A stretch of DNA of 60,001 nt, taken from positions 1-60,001 of the forward strand of contig JAVBWA010000036.1 of assembly GCA_036677685.1 (NCBI GenBank), given 5' to 3'. Positions 34,036 through 42,460 of this stretch are shown piece by piece. The translations under genes and the position numbers were made by a program. This DNA is from JAQUBU01 sp036677685 (GTDB taxonomy: Bacteria > Bacillota > Syntrophomonadia > Syntrophomonadales > Syntrophomonadaceae). The notes beneath the pieces are model-generated. The model did not search any database. It saw only the letters and a program-made list of their open reading frames with translations, and was not told where the DNA came from. Each line of letters starts with the position of its first letter. Within the stretch, counting starts at the first letter, position 1.

Positions 34036-35463
34036 GTGCTGGGTAATATTAGAATCAACCTGGATAAGGTTTTTGAAAAAAACAGCTTTGCCTCAATAAA
34101 AACCGGTTTACTGACCGGGCTGCTGCTTGGCTGGGTCATATCCGGTCCAGGCTATAATTCATTTATTAATAGCGGAAACTTCAACACCAGTTTTTATCTG
34201 GCTGTTTTTCTTGGTCTCTTGCTGAGTGTTGCCGTGCTGGTCAAAAATAAAGAGTTACGCTTTTTTAATGCCTGTCCCTGGTATTATCCAAGCGGAGCAG
34301 TCATCCTGATACTTTTCCTGAGATTATTCATCAACAATCGCATTTTCTTCCTGCTTACTTCCTTCTTATTGGGACTCTGCGTGCTTTACCTAATTCATAA
34401 GATATCGATGGCCTTTTTACGCGATGATGAACCGGTATACCTGCTGGGCAGCTCCCTTTTGGTTCTGTCGCTGGTTTATCTCCTGGCCGACATCTTTTTT
34501 GACATCTATCCGCAGCATAGAGATCTCTTGTCATTTACGCTCAGTTTCTCATCTATACTATTCTTTTCAGCAGGCCAAAGCGGCAATAATGATGACCTTG
34601 ATTCGGATGAACATGCAAATACGATTATGCCCGCCTTAGCTGACGGCAACGTTTTGAAGCATCTGGCACTGCTGCTCTTGTGCTTCTTTGCGGTCTTTTT
34701 GATTTATACTCAGGGCACCATATATTTCAGCAAATCATTTTCTTTGTATAACAATTACTGGGTGTATATTTTGTCATATATATTATATTTCCTTGCTATA
34801 ATTGGGTTTTCTCTATTTATCAGGATATACCGGCCTTCATATCTGCCAGGTTACTGTATGAGCATCATAGGCTGTGCAATCGCCCTGGGTATGTTTGCCT
34901 TCGAGGGTCCTGCTTTAAGCCATATTTCGCTTGCTCTCTTTTCGTTTTGTGCTGCGGGGGTTGATATTTTTACCATTCTCATGCTGGTCGCCTTGGCCAG
35001 GCAAGCCCGGCAGAGCTTTTATCTCCTCGCCGGCTTTCTTCTGTACTGGTTTATTGTCGAATCATCTTCCTCCCTGGGCCTTAAGCTTGCCAAGAGCCCG
35101 GCTTTTTACCAGAACAATCTGTCGGCCTTCATTATTATCTTTATAATGGCAGCTTTTCCGCTGCTGTTTACCAGAAGAACCAGCTTTTTGATGCTGCCCC
35201 CTGAAGACGGTTCAGAAGAGCAAGTTATTGAGGAACCAGATTCCGCTGGTAAAGAAACGGATGATATGCTTAAGCTCACCGCCGCCGAAAAGAGAGTATA
35301 CCAGCTTGTTTGCCAGGGTCTTTCCAATGCTGATATTGCGGCTTCCCTGCAAATATCTCCCAATACCGTGAAGTTCCATATGCGAAATATATTACAAAAA
35401 GCCGGAGTAAAGAACCGCAGCGAATTACTGGCTTTGGTATATAATCAAAGGGTGAATGCGTAA
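34036..35463 (+). CDS. membrane-bound LuxR-type regulator (MFS-like N-terminus)
   Basis: About 475 residues: roughly twelve hydrophobic helices (to about residue 375) followed by an acidic linker and a C-terminal LuxR/GerE helix-turn-helix (LTAAEKRVYQLVCQGLSNAD, IAASLQISPNTVKFHMRNIL). A membrane transporter-like sensor joined to a LuxR domain is a known clostridial architecture. GTG 34036 follows AGGGAG at six bases; ATG 34009 has no RBS. It lies divergent to the S-layer gene, which could be its target (inference). Ligand unknown. Confidence 0.82.
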   Translation: MLGNIRINLDKVFEKNSFASIKTGLLTGLLLGWVISGPGYNSFINSGNFNTSFYLAVFLGLLLSVAVLVKNKELRFFNACPWYYPSGAVILILFLRLFINNRIFFLLTSFLLGLCVLYLIHKISMAFLRDDEPVYLLGSSLLVLSLVYLLADIFFDIYPQHRDLLSFTLSFSSILFFSAGQSGNNDDLDSDEHANTIMPALADGNVLKHLALLLLCFFAVFLIYTQGTIYFSKSFSLYNNYWVYILSYILYFLAIIGFSLFIRIYRPSYLPGYCMSIIGCAIALGMFAFEGPALSHISLALFSFCAAGVDIFTILMLVALARQARQSFYLLAGFLLYWFIVESSSSLGLKLAKSPAFYQNNLSAFIIIFIMAAFPLLFTRRTSFLMLPPEDGSEEQVIEEPDSAGKETDDMLKLTAAEKRVYQLVCQGLSNADIAASLQISPNTVKFHMRNILQKAGVKNRSELLALVYNQRVNA

Positions 35464-35924
35464 CAAGAAGCCCCCCGACCCTTGACCCGCTTTTCCTCCC
35501 ACCATCCGAAAGCTACCCGAAAATGTCCAGGCCTATGACCTGAAGTGGAGGGCGCATCTGTAATATTAGGACTTTTTATGGCCGATATCCCTATAATTAG
35601 CCCTAATAAGGCCCCGAGCAGGGCTAATAAAAACGGCAAAATAGTTTTCACACAGTCGGAAGTCCCCTTGACACACCTTTTGCGGCGAAGGATTAAAGAA
35701 TTCATAAAAAACCCTAAAATATTTAGGAAGATTTCTATATATTTAAGAAAAAATAGGGCAGGTTCCCAAAACCTTCGTCAAACTTGAGAGGTTTTTATAA
35801 TATGGTATTATTGTCATTTTTGTTTTTATCTTGAAGGTTTTTGCTTTTTTATAACGAAGTTCCTTTTAAGAAGACTTCAATTTATATATTTAGTTAAAAC
35901 TGGATTGTAAAGGGGGATAAAAGC
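35464..35924. other. 461-base intergenic stretch with one hairpin
   Basis: ATTAGCCCT (35596-35604) pairs with AGGGCTAAT (35620-35628). Downstream is AT-rich sequence with T-runs that probably holds the promoter of the gene at 35925. A minus-strand frame here with a hydrophobic patch has no RBS and is not called. Confidence 0.5.
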
Positions 35925-36710
35925 ATGAGCAGCATCGTGAAAATTTACACCGACGAGGTCTATGACAATCTCAAGCCTCTGTATGCCCAATGGGAACCCG
36001 GCAAACCGGTCCAGCTTGGCGATTTCGGCATCCTGCGCGACCGGACTTTTATACAACTGGGCAATATTCAACAGGATTTGGGACTGACCTTTACTAAAAG
36101 ATCGGATAATACCAAAGATCATAAGTTCTTTGCGTCCCAAGGCAGTGTTGATTTGAAATTCAACGCCAAAGGCAGTGTCCCCGTTTCCGGCCTGCTTTCA
36201 GCCAATGCATCCCTGGAAATTGCCTTTTCAAATAAAAAGGCAGTTTTTTTCAGTGCAGCGGATTGTGAGTACGTTATGATTGAGGATAAGGTTGGACTTG
36301 GCAAACAAATCATGACCCAGTACGAAAAACGTAAATGGGAACGGGAATGGGTAGTGGTCAGCGATTTAATTAAAGCCGGTGCCACCACCATAGCTGTTTC
36401 GGGTGGGCAGTCCGCTTCGATTGTGTTGGAAGCCGGCGGGGATGTAGAGCGAATCAGTCTGGCGGATGCGTCTCTAGGCTTAACGGTTAAAACCGCCAGT
36501 AATATCGCTTATCAAGTCATAGCTGAAAAGGGACTAATTCCTTTGCTGGGCCTGTGTAAAATACAGTCGAGCTTTTTATGGTTTAACGAACAATTTAGGC
36601 CGTTGATTTCCTGGTTTGGCGATTTCCGGACGGTGGAGACTCTGGAAAACTCCCCCCTGGTTCAGACTGAAGAGTCCAAGGAGGCGCTGTATTTCGGACA
36701 GCTTAAATAA
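35925..36710 (+). CDS. protein of unknown function, 261 residues (possible pore-forming fold)
   Basis: No signal peptide. The N-terminus KIYTDEVYDNLKPLYAQWEP is followed by VQLGDFGILRDRTFIQLGNI. Alternating polar/hydrophobic beta-like stretches follow (SVDLKFNAKGSVPVSGLLSA, ASLEIAFSNKKAVFFSAADC), then EWVVVSDLIKAGATTIAVSG and IAYQVIAEKGLIPLLGLCKI. The order of amphipathic strands with 'V-x-G' segments and a 'WVVVSDLIKA' strand recalls gasdermin-type N-terminal domains; this is only a fold impression. Clean gene with an AAAGGGGGAT-like RBS, flanked by its own terminator. Confidence 0.6.
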   Translation: MSSIVKIYTDEVYDNLKPLYAQWEPGKPVQLGDFGILRDRTFIQLGNIQQDLGLTFTKRSDNTKDHKFFASQGSVDLKFNAKGSVPVSGLLSANASLEIAFSNKKAVFFSAADCEYVMIEDKVGLGKQIMTQYEKRKWEREWVVVSDLIKAGATTIAVSGGQSASIVLEAGGDVERISLADASLGLTVKTASNIAYQVIAEKGLIPLLGLCKIQSSFLWFNEQFRPLISWFGDFRTVETLENSPLVQTEESKEALYFGQLK

Positions 36711-36813
36711 ATTGGAAAGAATATCTGCGCTCCGCTTTATCTCTAGAAGAATAAGCGCCTAAATAGCCAGGAACATGATGTGCAAATCAGAATAAGCGTG
36801 ATTTTGAAGAAAT

Positions 36814-36835
36814 GGGGGCAGGCAAGCCTGTCCCC
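36814..36835. terminator. hairpin between convergent genes
   Basis: GGGGGCAGGC (36814-36823) and GCCTGTCCCC (36826-36835) pair over ten positions with one G-T. Belongs to the GGGGAC/GTCCCC hairpin group and separates the unknown gene from yedF. Confidence 0.65.
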
Positions 36836-36855
36836 AAAATCGTTATCTAATAAAA

Positions 36856-37440
36856 TTAAAGGGTTATGAGTTTTGAGTTTTCGGTCATCCGTTCAGTTAT
36901 AGTGTACATATTGGTAACTGAGCCGGCCTTAAGCTTATCACTCAATCCGTAAAAATCGAGGCAGGTTCCGCATGATAATACTTCTATACCTTTATCTTCC
37001 ATAAGTTTGATATGTTCGAGAACTTCGGAGCCCTCAGTAGTCAGCATAACTCCCGCATTCATAAAAACCAGGCTTTTAATGGAGCCTTCCAATTGGCTTA
37101 TGGAATAAAAAAAGCTTTTCATTAATGTAGCTCCCAGTTTGGCATCACCATTGCCGAGCAAATTACCGGTAAACAAAATCACCGTATTACCCGCCAGGTC
37201 ATCCAGCCCCATCTCTTCCAAGCCTTCCGTTTTTACTATATTAATATAATAATCATTATCTTTCTGGTCAACCGTAGGCTGTAATTTTAGAGTCTCCAGG
37301 AGCCGGGATACATTTTCTAGGGCTACCGTATTATCCACAATGGTCAACACTTCGCTGACTCCCTGTTCTTCAAGAGCCTTCTTGGTTAATACCACTGGCT
37401 GCGGGCACGATAATCCTCGAGCATCAACTGTCATCTTCAA
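36856..37440 (-). CDS. yedF: sulfurtransferase-like selenium metabolism protein YedF
   Basis: 194 residues: an N-terminal TusA/SirA-like domain (MTVDARGLSCPQPVVLTKKA, Cys12 in CPQP) and a C-terminal DsrE-like domain (VILFTGNLLGNGDAKLGATL; IEVLSCGTCLDFYGLSDKL). This two-domain form is associated with selenium-utilising anaerobes, in a role that is not fully defined. TTG 37440 follows AAGGAG at nine bases; ATG two codons later is too far. Confidence 0.88.
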   Translation of the reverse strand: MKMTVDARGLSCPQPVVLTKKALEEQGVSEVLTIVDNTVALENVSRLLETLKLQPTVDQKDNDYYINIVKTEGLEEMGLDDLAGNTVILFTGNLLGNGDAKLGATLMKSFFYSISQLEGSIKSLVFMNAGVMLTTEGSEVLEHIKLMEDKGIEVLSCGTCLDFYGLSDKLKAGSVTNMYTITERMTENSKLITL

Positions 37441-37910
37441 TTAAGTCAACTCCTTCCCTAATAAGGATATTCTATCATATCCAATATCATATAAACTATA
37501 ATATTTAATTATATATTCTCATTTCATTTATACTAAGGCGACAGTTGCTTTTAAAAACTCCAAAACTAAAAACCTAATACGGTTAATGCCAAGGTAGTCA
37601 AAACAAAAGAAAACTCCGAATTAAAATTTATCATCTTTATTGTTGTACTGGTCCTCTTACTTCTCTTTTCAAATAAAAATTAGTATATAGAATTAATTTT
37701 AAAAATATTATAGAATTAGATTATAGTGGTCTGACCATCAGGTCACCTGATTACCTGAAAATGAACTTCTAGAATTTAAAATACCCCTGCGTCCCTTGAA
37801 TATCTATCTCCTGCTGGAGTGGCTGCAGAAACAGCAAAAGGAGGATTCGCAAATACTTCCCACCTATTCCCTGGGTGAGTTTAAAGGACCATCAAAAGGA
37901 GTGTGATTTT
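37441..37910. other. 470-base intergenic stretch with possible gene remnants
   Basis: Mostly AT-rich. From 37650 a frame lacking a start codon reads ELKFIIFIVVLVLLLLFSNK before a stop, like a tiny membrane peptide. From about 37750 another frame without a clear start (IYLLLEWLQKQQKEDSQILP, then TYSLGEFKGPSKGV) ends in a TGA inside the RBS spacing of the next gene, as if it were the tail of a lost upstream partner. Neither is strong enough to call. Confidence 0.35.
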
Positions 37911-38459
37911 ATGAATAAGGAAATTATGCTGGCAGGTTTTGGAGCTCAAGGTGTATTATCGATGGGGCTTTTTTTAGCCCATGCAGCAATGGCCGAAAAG
38001 AGAAAAGTGGCCTGCGTGCCTGCCTATGAAGCTGAAATGTGGGGCGGTACCGCCAATTGCACCGTAAGCATTTCCGACCAGGAAATCATTTCTCCGGTGG
38101 TAGCCAATCCCGGAATCTTGGTCGTTATGAATCATCCCTCTCTGGAAGAGTATGAGCCTCTGGTTAAGACCGGGGGGCTGCTGCTGATTAACGGTTCTCA
38201 GGTTCAGAGACAGGTTACCCGCACCGACATTGAAAGCTATACTATTCCCACTCAGGACCTGGCCAAGCAGGCCGGGTTTGCCCGCGGATCCAACATGGTA
38301 ATGCTGGGTGCACTGCTGGAGGCAGCTCCCTTAATCAACAATCAAAATATATATGAATATCTGATTATGACTTTTGATGGCAAATATCTGGATAAGATGC
38401 CTTTAAATATAGCCGCTATTAAAGCAGGCATGGATTATATGCATTACTCCAGACAGTAA
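37911..38459 (+). CDS. 2-oxoacid:ferredoxin oxidoreductase gamma subunit
   Basis: 182 residues of the POR/KOR gamma family: IMLAGFGAQGVLSMGLFLAH, CVPAYEAEMWGGTANCTVSI, VVMNHPSLEEYEPLVKTGGL and RGSNMVMLGALLEAAPL. This subunit joins alpha and beta subunits to oxidise 2-oxoacids to acyl-CoA with ferredoxin. The catalytic (TPP) and ferredoxin-like subunits are not in the window, so it is an orphan or the last of a broken operon. ATG 37911 after AAAGGAGTG is the clear start; 12 codons upstream in frame are spurious. Confidence 0.85.
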   Translation: MNKEIMLAGFGAQGVLSMGLFLAHAAMAEKRKVACVPAYEAEMWGGTANCTVSISDQEIISPVVANPGILVVMNHPSLEEYEPLVKTGGLLLINGSQVQRQVTRTDIESYTIPTQDLAKQAGFARGSNMVMLGALLEAAPLINNQNIYEYLIMTFDGKYLDKMPLNIAAIKAGMDYMHYSRQ

Positions 38460-38548
38460 AAAGTGCAGCAATTTAAAATGACTATATTGATCGTGAATAC
38501 TTTCACTTTGCTCTAGCGATTGTTATGCAACACATGTTAATATACTAT

Positions 38549-38576
38549 TAGTATGGTACCGATAGTATGGCACCGA
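38549..38576 (+). promoter_or_regulatory. tandem 14-bp repeat, possible FadR-type operator
   Basis: TAGTATGGTACCGA (38549-38562) is followed without gap by TAGTATGGCACCGA (38563-38576). The GGTACC core is palindromic. About 80 bases upstream of the GntR/FadR start, so an autoregulatory site is likely. Confidence 0.5.
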
Positions 38577-38655
38577 GCAATGATCAGTGGTCTCTGTTGC
38601 CCGAGCGGGGCTTTGCACTATTAACTGAAAGATCGTTGGAAAGCAGGTATTCATC

Positions 38656-39360
38656 TTGAGTTTTCAACCCATTAAAACCAAAAAAATTTATGAAGAAATT
38701 ATGGAACAGCTTAAAGATATGATCGGCAGCGGTGAACTCAAACCAGGTGAGAAATTACCCTCGGAACGCGACATGTCTGATTCGCTGGGAGTAAGCCGGG
38801 CTTCAGTTCGTGAAGCTTTAACTGCCCTGGAAGCTCTGGGGATTCTTGATATTCGCCCCGGTGAAGGTACTTTTGTCCGGGAAACCAGTGTATCCCGGAT
38901 ATTCGAGCCACTGGCCATGGTCCTGGCGGTTGAGCGCAACCCGGGTGCTCAGATGATGGAAATCCGCCGCATATTGGAAACGGAGGCCGCTGCTCTGGCG
39001 GCTGAACGAGCCAGTGAGGATAATCTAAGCAATATTGAAATAATACTGGATAAAATGAAAAACGCCGAAATAATATCGGAGGCCGTCGATTTCGACCTTA
39101 AATTCCATTATTCAATAGCTGAAGCAAGTCATAATACCATCCTCCTAAGGATGATGAATACGGTGGCAGATTTAATGCATCATACTTTCAGGCGCAACCG
39201 GGAAAATTTCTATGCGGATCCCGTAAAGGGACCCCGTACTATCCGCGAGCATGAAGCTATCGCTGCAGCTATCCGTGCCCGCAATCCTGTGCTGGCTCGC
39301 GAAAAAATGCTGGAGCATATAAACCATATTGAGGCAGATATTGAACACAAGATAAAATAA
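38656..39360 (+). CDS. GntR-family regulator, FadR/FCD subfamily
   Basis: 234 residues. N-terminal winged helix (YEEIMEQLKDMIGSGELKPG, EKLPSERDMSDSLGVSRASV, REALTALEALGILDIRPGEG) and a C-terminal all-helical FCD domain with metal-ligand-like residues (FDLKFHYSIAEASHNTIL; REHEAIAAAIRARNP). FCD regulators commonly sense organic acids. It follows the 2-oxoacid oxidoreductase subunit on the same strand. TTG start with weak RBS. Confidence 0.88.
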   Translation: MSFQPIKTKKIYEEIMEQLKDMIGSGELKPGEKLPSERDMSDSLGVSRASVREALTALEALGILDIRPGEGTFVRETSVSRIFEPLAMVLAVERNPGAQMMEIRRILETEAAALAAERASEDNLSNIEIILDKMKNAEIISEAVDFDLKFHYSIAEASHNTILLRMMNTVADLMHHTFRRNRENFYADPVKGPRTIREHEAIAAAIRARNPVLAREKMLEHINHIEADIEHKIK

Positions 39361-39386
39361 AAACGATTGAATACTATGATTAATGT

Positions 39387-40355
39387 TTATTTAATCATGC
39401 CCATTTCCCGATAGGTAGCCTCATCCATTACTCCGGTGGGTTCAAGATCATGCCATATTTGAAAATACTTCACTGCCAGTTCGGTCATGTTGCCAAACCT
39501 CCCGTCAGCCCGGTCAAAAACCAAACCTAGTTCTTTTAATCGGCTTTGTACATATACTACTCTCTGGCCGGAAGCTTTCTTTTTTAATGTCACTGCTTTC
39601 AAGTCTTCAGGGAACATTTTACCATTTTCCACTATCCTTACGCTTGTACCCTCGCTAACCCGCGGATATAAATCCTCTGCATGACTGTTTAACATACGAA
39701 TACAGCCATGGGATGCATAAGTACCTATCGAACCCGGTTTATTGGTGCCATGGATACCAAATATACCCCAGGGTACATTCAGTCCCATCCAGCGGGTACC
39801 AAAACCGTTTCCCCAGTTTAATGACTTTTGAACGATTTTCCATTCCCCTAATGGGGTGGGGGTACTGCTCTTTCCTACCGCTACCGGATATTCTTTGATC
39901 ATAAGCTCATTTTGATAGAGAAACAAACGCCGTTTGGCTACATCAATTTCGATGAGCGACCGGTCTGGTTCATTGCTTTCATTATTTTCTGCAATACAGG
40001 GTTCATTGACTTCATTTTGCATAAGCGTATCCCAGACCGTCTGGGATACAATGCCATTGTCTTTTAAACCGTGGGCCGTCTGAAAGAGCTTGACCACCCT
40101 GCTGGTGGAATTGCTATATATACCGTCGGGTTCTATATCATAACCCAGTTCTTTGAGGCGGGCCTGCACCATCCACACTGCTTCGCCTTCCAGACAAGGC
40201 TTGGCCAGATAAAGACTGGGGTAATTGGTACGGTCGATTCGTATTGGAGTGACTGTTTTCTTATCATTAAGTGATTTTTCCTCTTTCGCCCAAACAGGCA
40301 TACCGTTTAATAAAAACAGACTTAATATTAACCCTGCCATCGCTTGTCGCAACAC
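39387..40355 (-). CDS. L,D-transpeptidase with two peptidoglycan-binding domains
   Basis: About 322 residues: signal sequence (AGLILSLFLLNGMPVWA), a first PG-binding-1 domain (AVWMVQARLKELGYDIEPDG), the YkuD catalytic domain (LIEIDVAKRRLFLYQNELMI ... GIHGTNKPGSIG, ASHGCIRM, catalytic Cys in SHGC) and a second PG-binding domain at the end. It cross-links peptidoglycan 3-3 or modifies spore wall. GTG 40355 is seven bases from GGGAGG. A longer frame to 40427 would take its N-terminus from R1 copy D and is not real. Confidence 0.88.
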   Translation of the reverse strand: MLRQAMAGLILSLFLLNGMPVWAKEEKSLNDKKTVTPIRIDRTNYPSLYLAKPCLEGEAVWMVQARLKELGYDIEPDGIYSNSTSRVVKLFQTAHGLKDNGIVSQTVWDTLMQNEVNEPCIAENNESNEPDRSLIEIDVAKRRLFLYQNELMIKEYPVAVGKSSTPTPLGEWKIVQKSLNWGNGFGTRWMGLNVPWGIFGIHGTNKPGSIGTYASHGCIRMLNSHAEDLYPRVSEGTSVRIVENGKMFPEDLKAVTLKKKASGQRVVYVQSRLKELGLVFDRADGRFGNMTELAVKYFQIWHDLEPTGVMDEATYREMGMIK

Positions 40356-40374
40356 CTGACAACCTCCCATTATC

Positions 40375-40512
40375 AAATATTTTAAGCATCGGAAGAAACT
40401 GTGGAGCAGTTTCAACACACCCTGCAACGAGGCGGGAGATTATAATAGACCACCTGCTTTGTTAATGTGAACCCGACCGCTTAAAGAAGCGGAGAAATTT
40501 TTGCGCCTCGTT
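40375..40512 (+). repeat. R1 repeat, copy D
   Basis: Full-type: TTTTAAGCATCGGAAG, hairpin GAAACTGTGGAGCAGTTTC, ACACACCCTGC, AACGAGGCGG (40426), internal arm CCACCTGCTTTGTT, hairpin CCGCTTAAAGAAGCGG and right end GCGCCTCGTT (40503-40512). It lies in the gap before the L,D-transpeptidase gene, in that gene's upstream region. Confidence 0.9.
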
Positions 40513-40549
40513 ATACCTTTTTATTCTGCCCAAAATTACTCCAAAAATT

Positions 40550-40604
40550 AATCGGCTTCCGAATAAGCAAAACAACATTGTGATTGCTTATTCGGAAGCC
40601 GATT
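40550..40604. terminator. very long hairpin terminator
   Basis: AATCGGCTTCCGAATAAGCAA (positions 40550-40570) is perfectly complementary over 21 bases to 40584-40604, with a 13-base loop. On the minus strand T-rich sequence follows, so it should end transcription from the deacetylase gene at 40674. Confidence 0.85.
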
Positions 40605-40673
40605 TTATGGTAATGTGATTTTTAATCTTCTTATATCACCGGAAAATTTCTTATACAAAGCGAGGCCCACAGA

Positions 40674-41399
40674 CTATTCTTTTTCTTTTTGACCCAACTC
40701 AATAAGTTCAGGAACAGTTACAAAACGATATCCTTGGGCAGATAGCGATTCTATTATTAATTCACTGGCTTTTACGTCCTTCCACCTGACTGTGCTGACT
40801 CCATCATGCAGTAAAATAATGCCGCCCTGACCAACGTTTTCTTCAACCCGCTTCGCCATCAATTCAGGAGTCAGGGCTTTGCGATTGTCTGCACAGATAG
40901 TCCACATTATGGTTGAATCGCCATTTTTCTCAGCCACCGGTAAAATAGCACCACTGATAAAACCTCGCGGAGGGCGAAAAAGGTTGGTTTTCTGCCCGCA
41001 AATCTTCTCCAGTGTTTGATCCCATTGTTTTAACTCAGAGAGAATTACCTCTTCCTTTGCTTCTTTTAAATTACCGTAATGATGGTAGGTATGATTACCA
41101 ACCACATGTCCTCTTTTTAAAACTTCCTTTACTATATCGGGATGTTTATCCATTTCACTGCCAATCATAAAAAAACTGGCCTTAATCCTGTATTTATCCA
41201 AAACATCAAGAATTTCCGGTGTATATATAGGGTGAGGGCCGTCATCAAAAGTAATAGCCACAACTTTTTCCTTGGTTTCAACTTTGTAAATCAGCCGGTC
41301 TTCAAAATAAGGAGTGGATAGGGATTCACAAGGCAGAAAAACCAGCAAGAACGAAACGCTTATTCCGCAAATAGAATAAATGAAACTCTTGAGCTGCAA
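40674..41399 (-). CDS. polysaccharide deacetylase (NodB domain)
   Basis: 241 residues with an N-terminal signal anchor and the five NodB motifs: TFDDGPHP (motif 1 with catalytic Asp), HTYHHYG (metal His pair), RPPRG, a Trp-containing motif 4 (TIMWTICADN) and ILLHDG. It removes N-acetyl groups from peptidoglycan or other wall glycan outside the membrane. TTG 41399 after GGGAGG. Similar to the sporulation-linked PdaB/PgdA types. Confidence 0.9.
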   Translation of the reverse strand: MQLKSFIYSICGISVSFLLVFLPCESLSTPYFEDRLIYKVETKEKVVAITFDDGPHPIYTPEILDVLDKYRIKASFFMIGSEMDKHPDIVKEVLKRGHVVGNHTYHHYGNLKEAKEEVILSELKQWDQTLEKICGQKTNLFRPPRGFISGAILPVAEKNGDSTIMWTICADNRKALTPELMAKRVEENVGQGGIILLHDGVSTVRWKDVKASELIIESLSAQGYRFVTVPELIELGQKEKE

Positions 41400-41544
41400 A
41401 AAAAGTCCCTCCCGCTAAACAACAGTATGGAATATGAACCGCGTGGATATTGCTGAAATTCCTTCATTTATAGGATAATACCATAAAGATAGCAATTCCC
41501 GCTCGCATTTTTTTATTTATAATTGCTTTATCGGGAGTAAGTAA

Positions 41545-42219
41545 ATGCAGCGTTTAAAAATCGAAACCATAGTCAATATTGTCTTGCTGATATGGTTTAT
41601 TGCTTTAATCATCTATATCAGTATTGTCTATGTTCCGGATCTTAATAAAATACTCAGGAATCCTGTTGAATTCAGAAGCTATCTTCTGAGTTTTGGCCCC
41701 CATAGTGTTCTGGTATTTTGTGCTTTTCAAGTACTGCAAGTGCTGATTGCGCCCATCCCTGGTGAACTCCTGCAAATAGCCGGAGGATATGTTTATGGGA
41801 TATGGAAAGGAACACTTTATTCAATGCTGGGCATATATTCCGGCAGCATTATCGCTTTCTATATTGCCCGCTGGCTGGGCTGGCCGCTGCTCCAAAGGTT
41901 TTTGCCTGCAGATAGAATGGCGCACCTTTCTTTACTCTTAAACAGCCAAAAATCTATAACTGGCATATTCATAGTTTTCTTAATCCCAGGGATTCCGAAA
42001 GATATTTTGAGTTATGTTGCCGGAGCAACACCGATAAATTTCGCGGGTTTTTTTATTGCCGCCAGCCTGGGGCGGCTGCCGGGCATATTTATGTCCGCAT
42101 ACATTGGCAGCAGTGTACAGACAAAGCATTATGCTGCAGCTTTAGTCGTTACTTTTTTAGCCTTCTTGTTTTTTATTCTGGGTATTTCAATTCAGAAAAA
42201 ATTAAAGACCGGCAAATAG
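41545..42219 (+). CDS. TVP38/TMEM64-family (DedA-like) membrane protein
   Basis: 224 residues, about five to six membrane helices, with the family signature IAPIPGELLQIAGGYVYG, then LYSMLGIYSGSIIAFYIARW and IFIVFLIPGIPKDILSYVAG (the second conserved proline loop). The family is thought to move lipids or maintain membrane integrity. Divergent from the deacetylase gene. RBS region GGGAGTAAGTAA. Confidence 0.85.
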   Translation: MQRLKIETIVNIVLLIWFIALIIYISIVYVPDLNKILRNPVEFRSYLLSFGPHSVLVFCAFQVLQVLIAPIPGELLQIAGGYVYGIWKGTLYSMLGIYSGSIIAFYIARWLGWPLLQRFLPADRMAHLSLLLNSQKSITGIFIVFLIPGIPKDILSYVAGATPINFAGFFIAASLGRLPGIFMSAYIGSSVQTKHYAAALVVTFLAFLFFILGISIQKKLKTGK

Positions 42220-42387
42220 ACTGGATTAAATCACCTTAATAAGGATCTGCTATATTTCCCATCACCTCAATTACGGGTTTCCTGAAAACCTTGTTATTAA
42301 CTTCTTTTGTTCGGTCTACTCTATATATTTATTCCAGGGACTGATATTTTATTTTCAATAGGCGGATTTTAAGACCTTAACAAATAA

Positions 42388-42427
42388 ATGGATAGTATCC
42401 TACGCTGGCTACGCAGATACTATCCAT
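42388..42427. terminator. hairpin between convergent genes
   Basis: ATGGATAGTATC (42388-42399) pairs perfectly with GATACTATCCAT (42416-42427). Located between the TVP38 and HD-GYP genes, which converge. Confidence 0.7.
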
Positions 42428-42460
42428 TAGTCCATCAGTATTGGTTTTTTACTTCAGAAA

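Noticed and set aside
35445..35705. 86-codon minus-strand frame with a hydrophobic patch
   Set aside because: No RBS and overlaps the end of the LuxR-type gene; the hydrophobic patch is not enough to support a gene.
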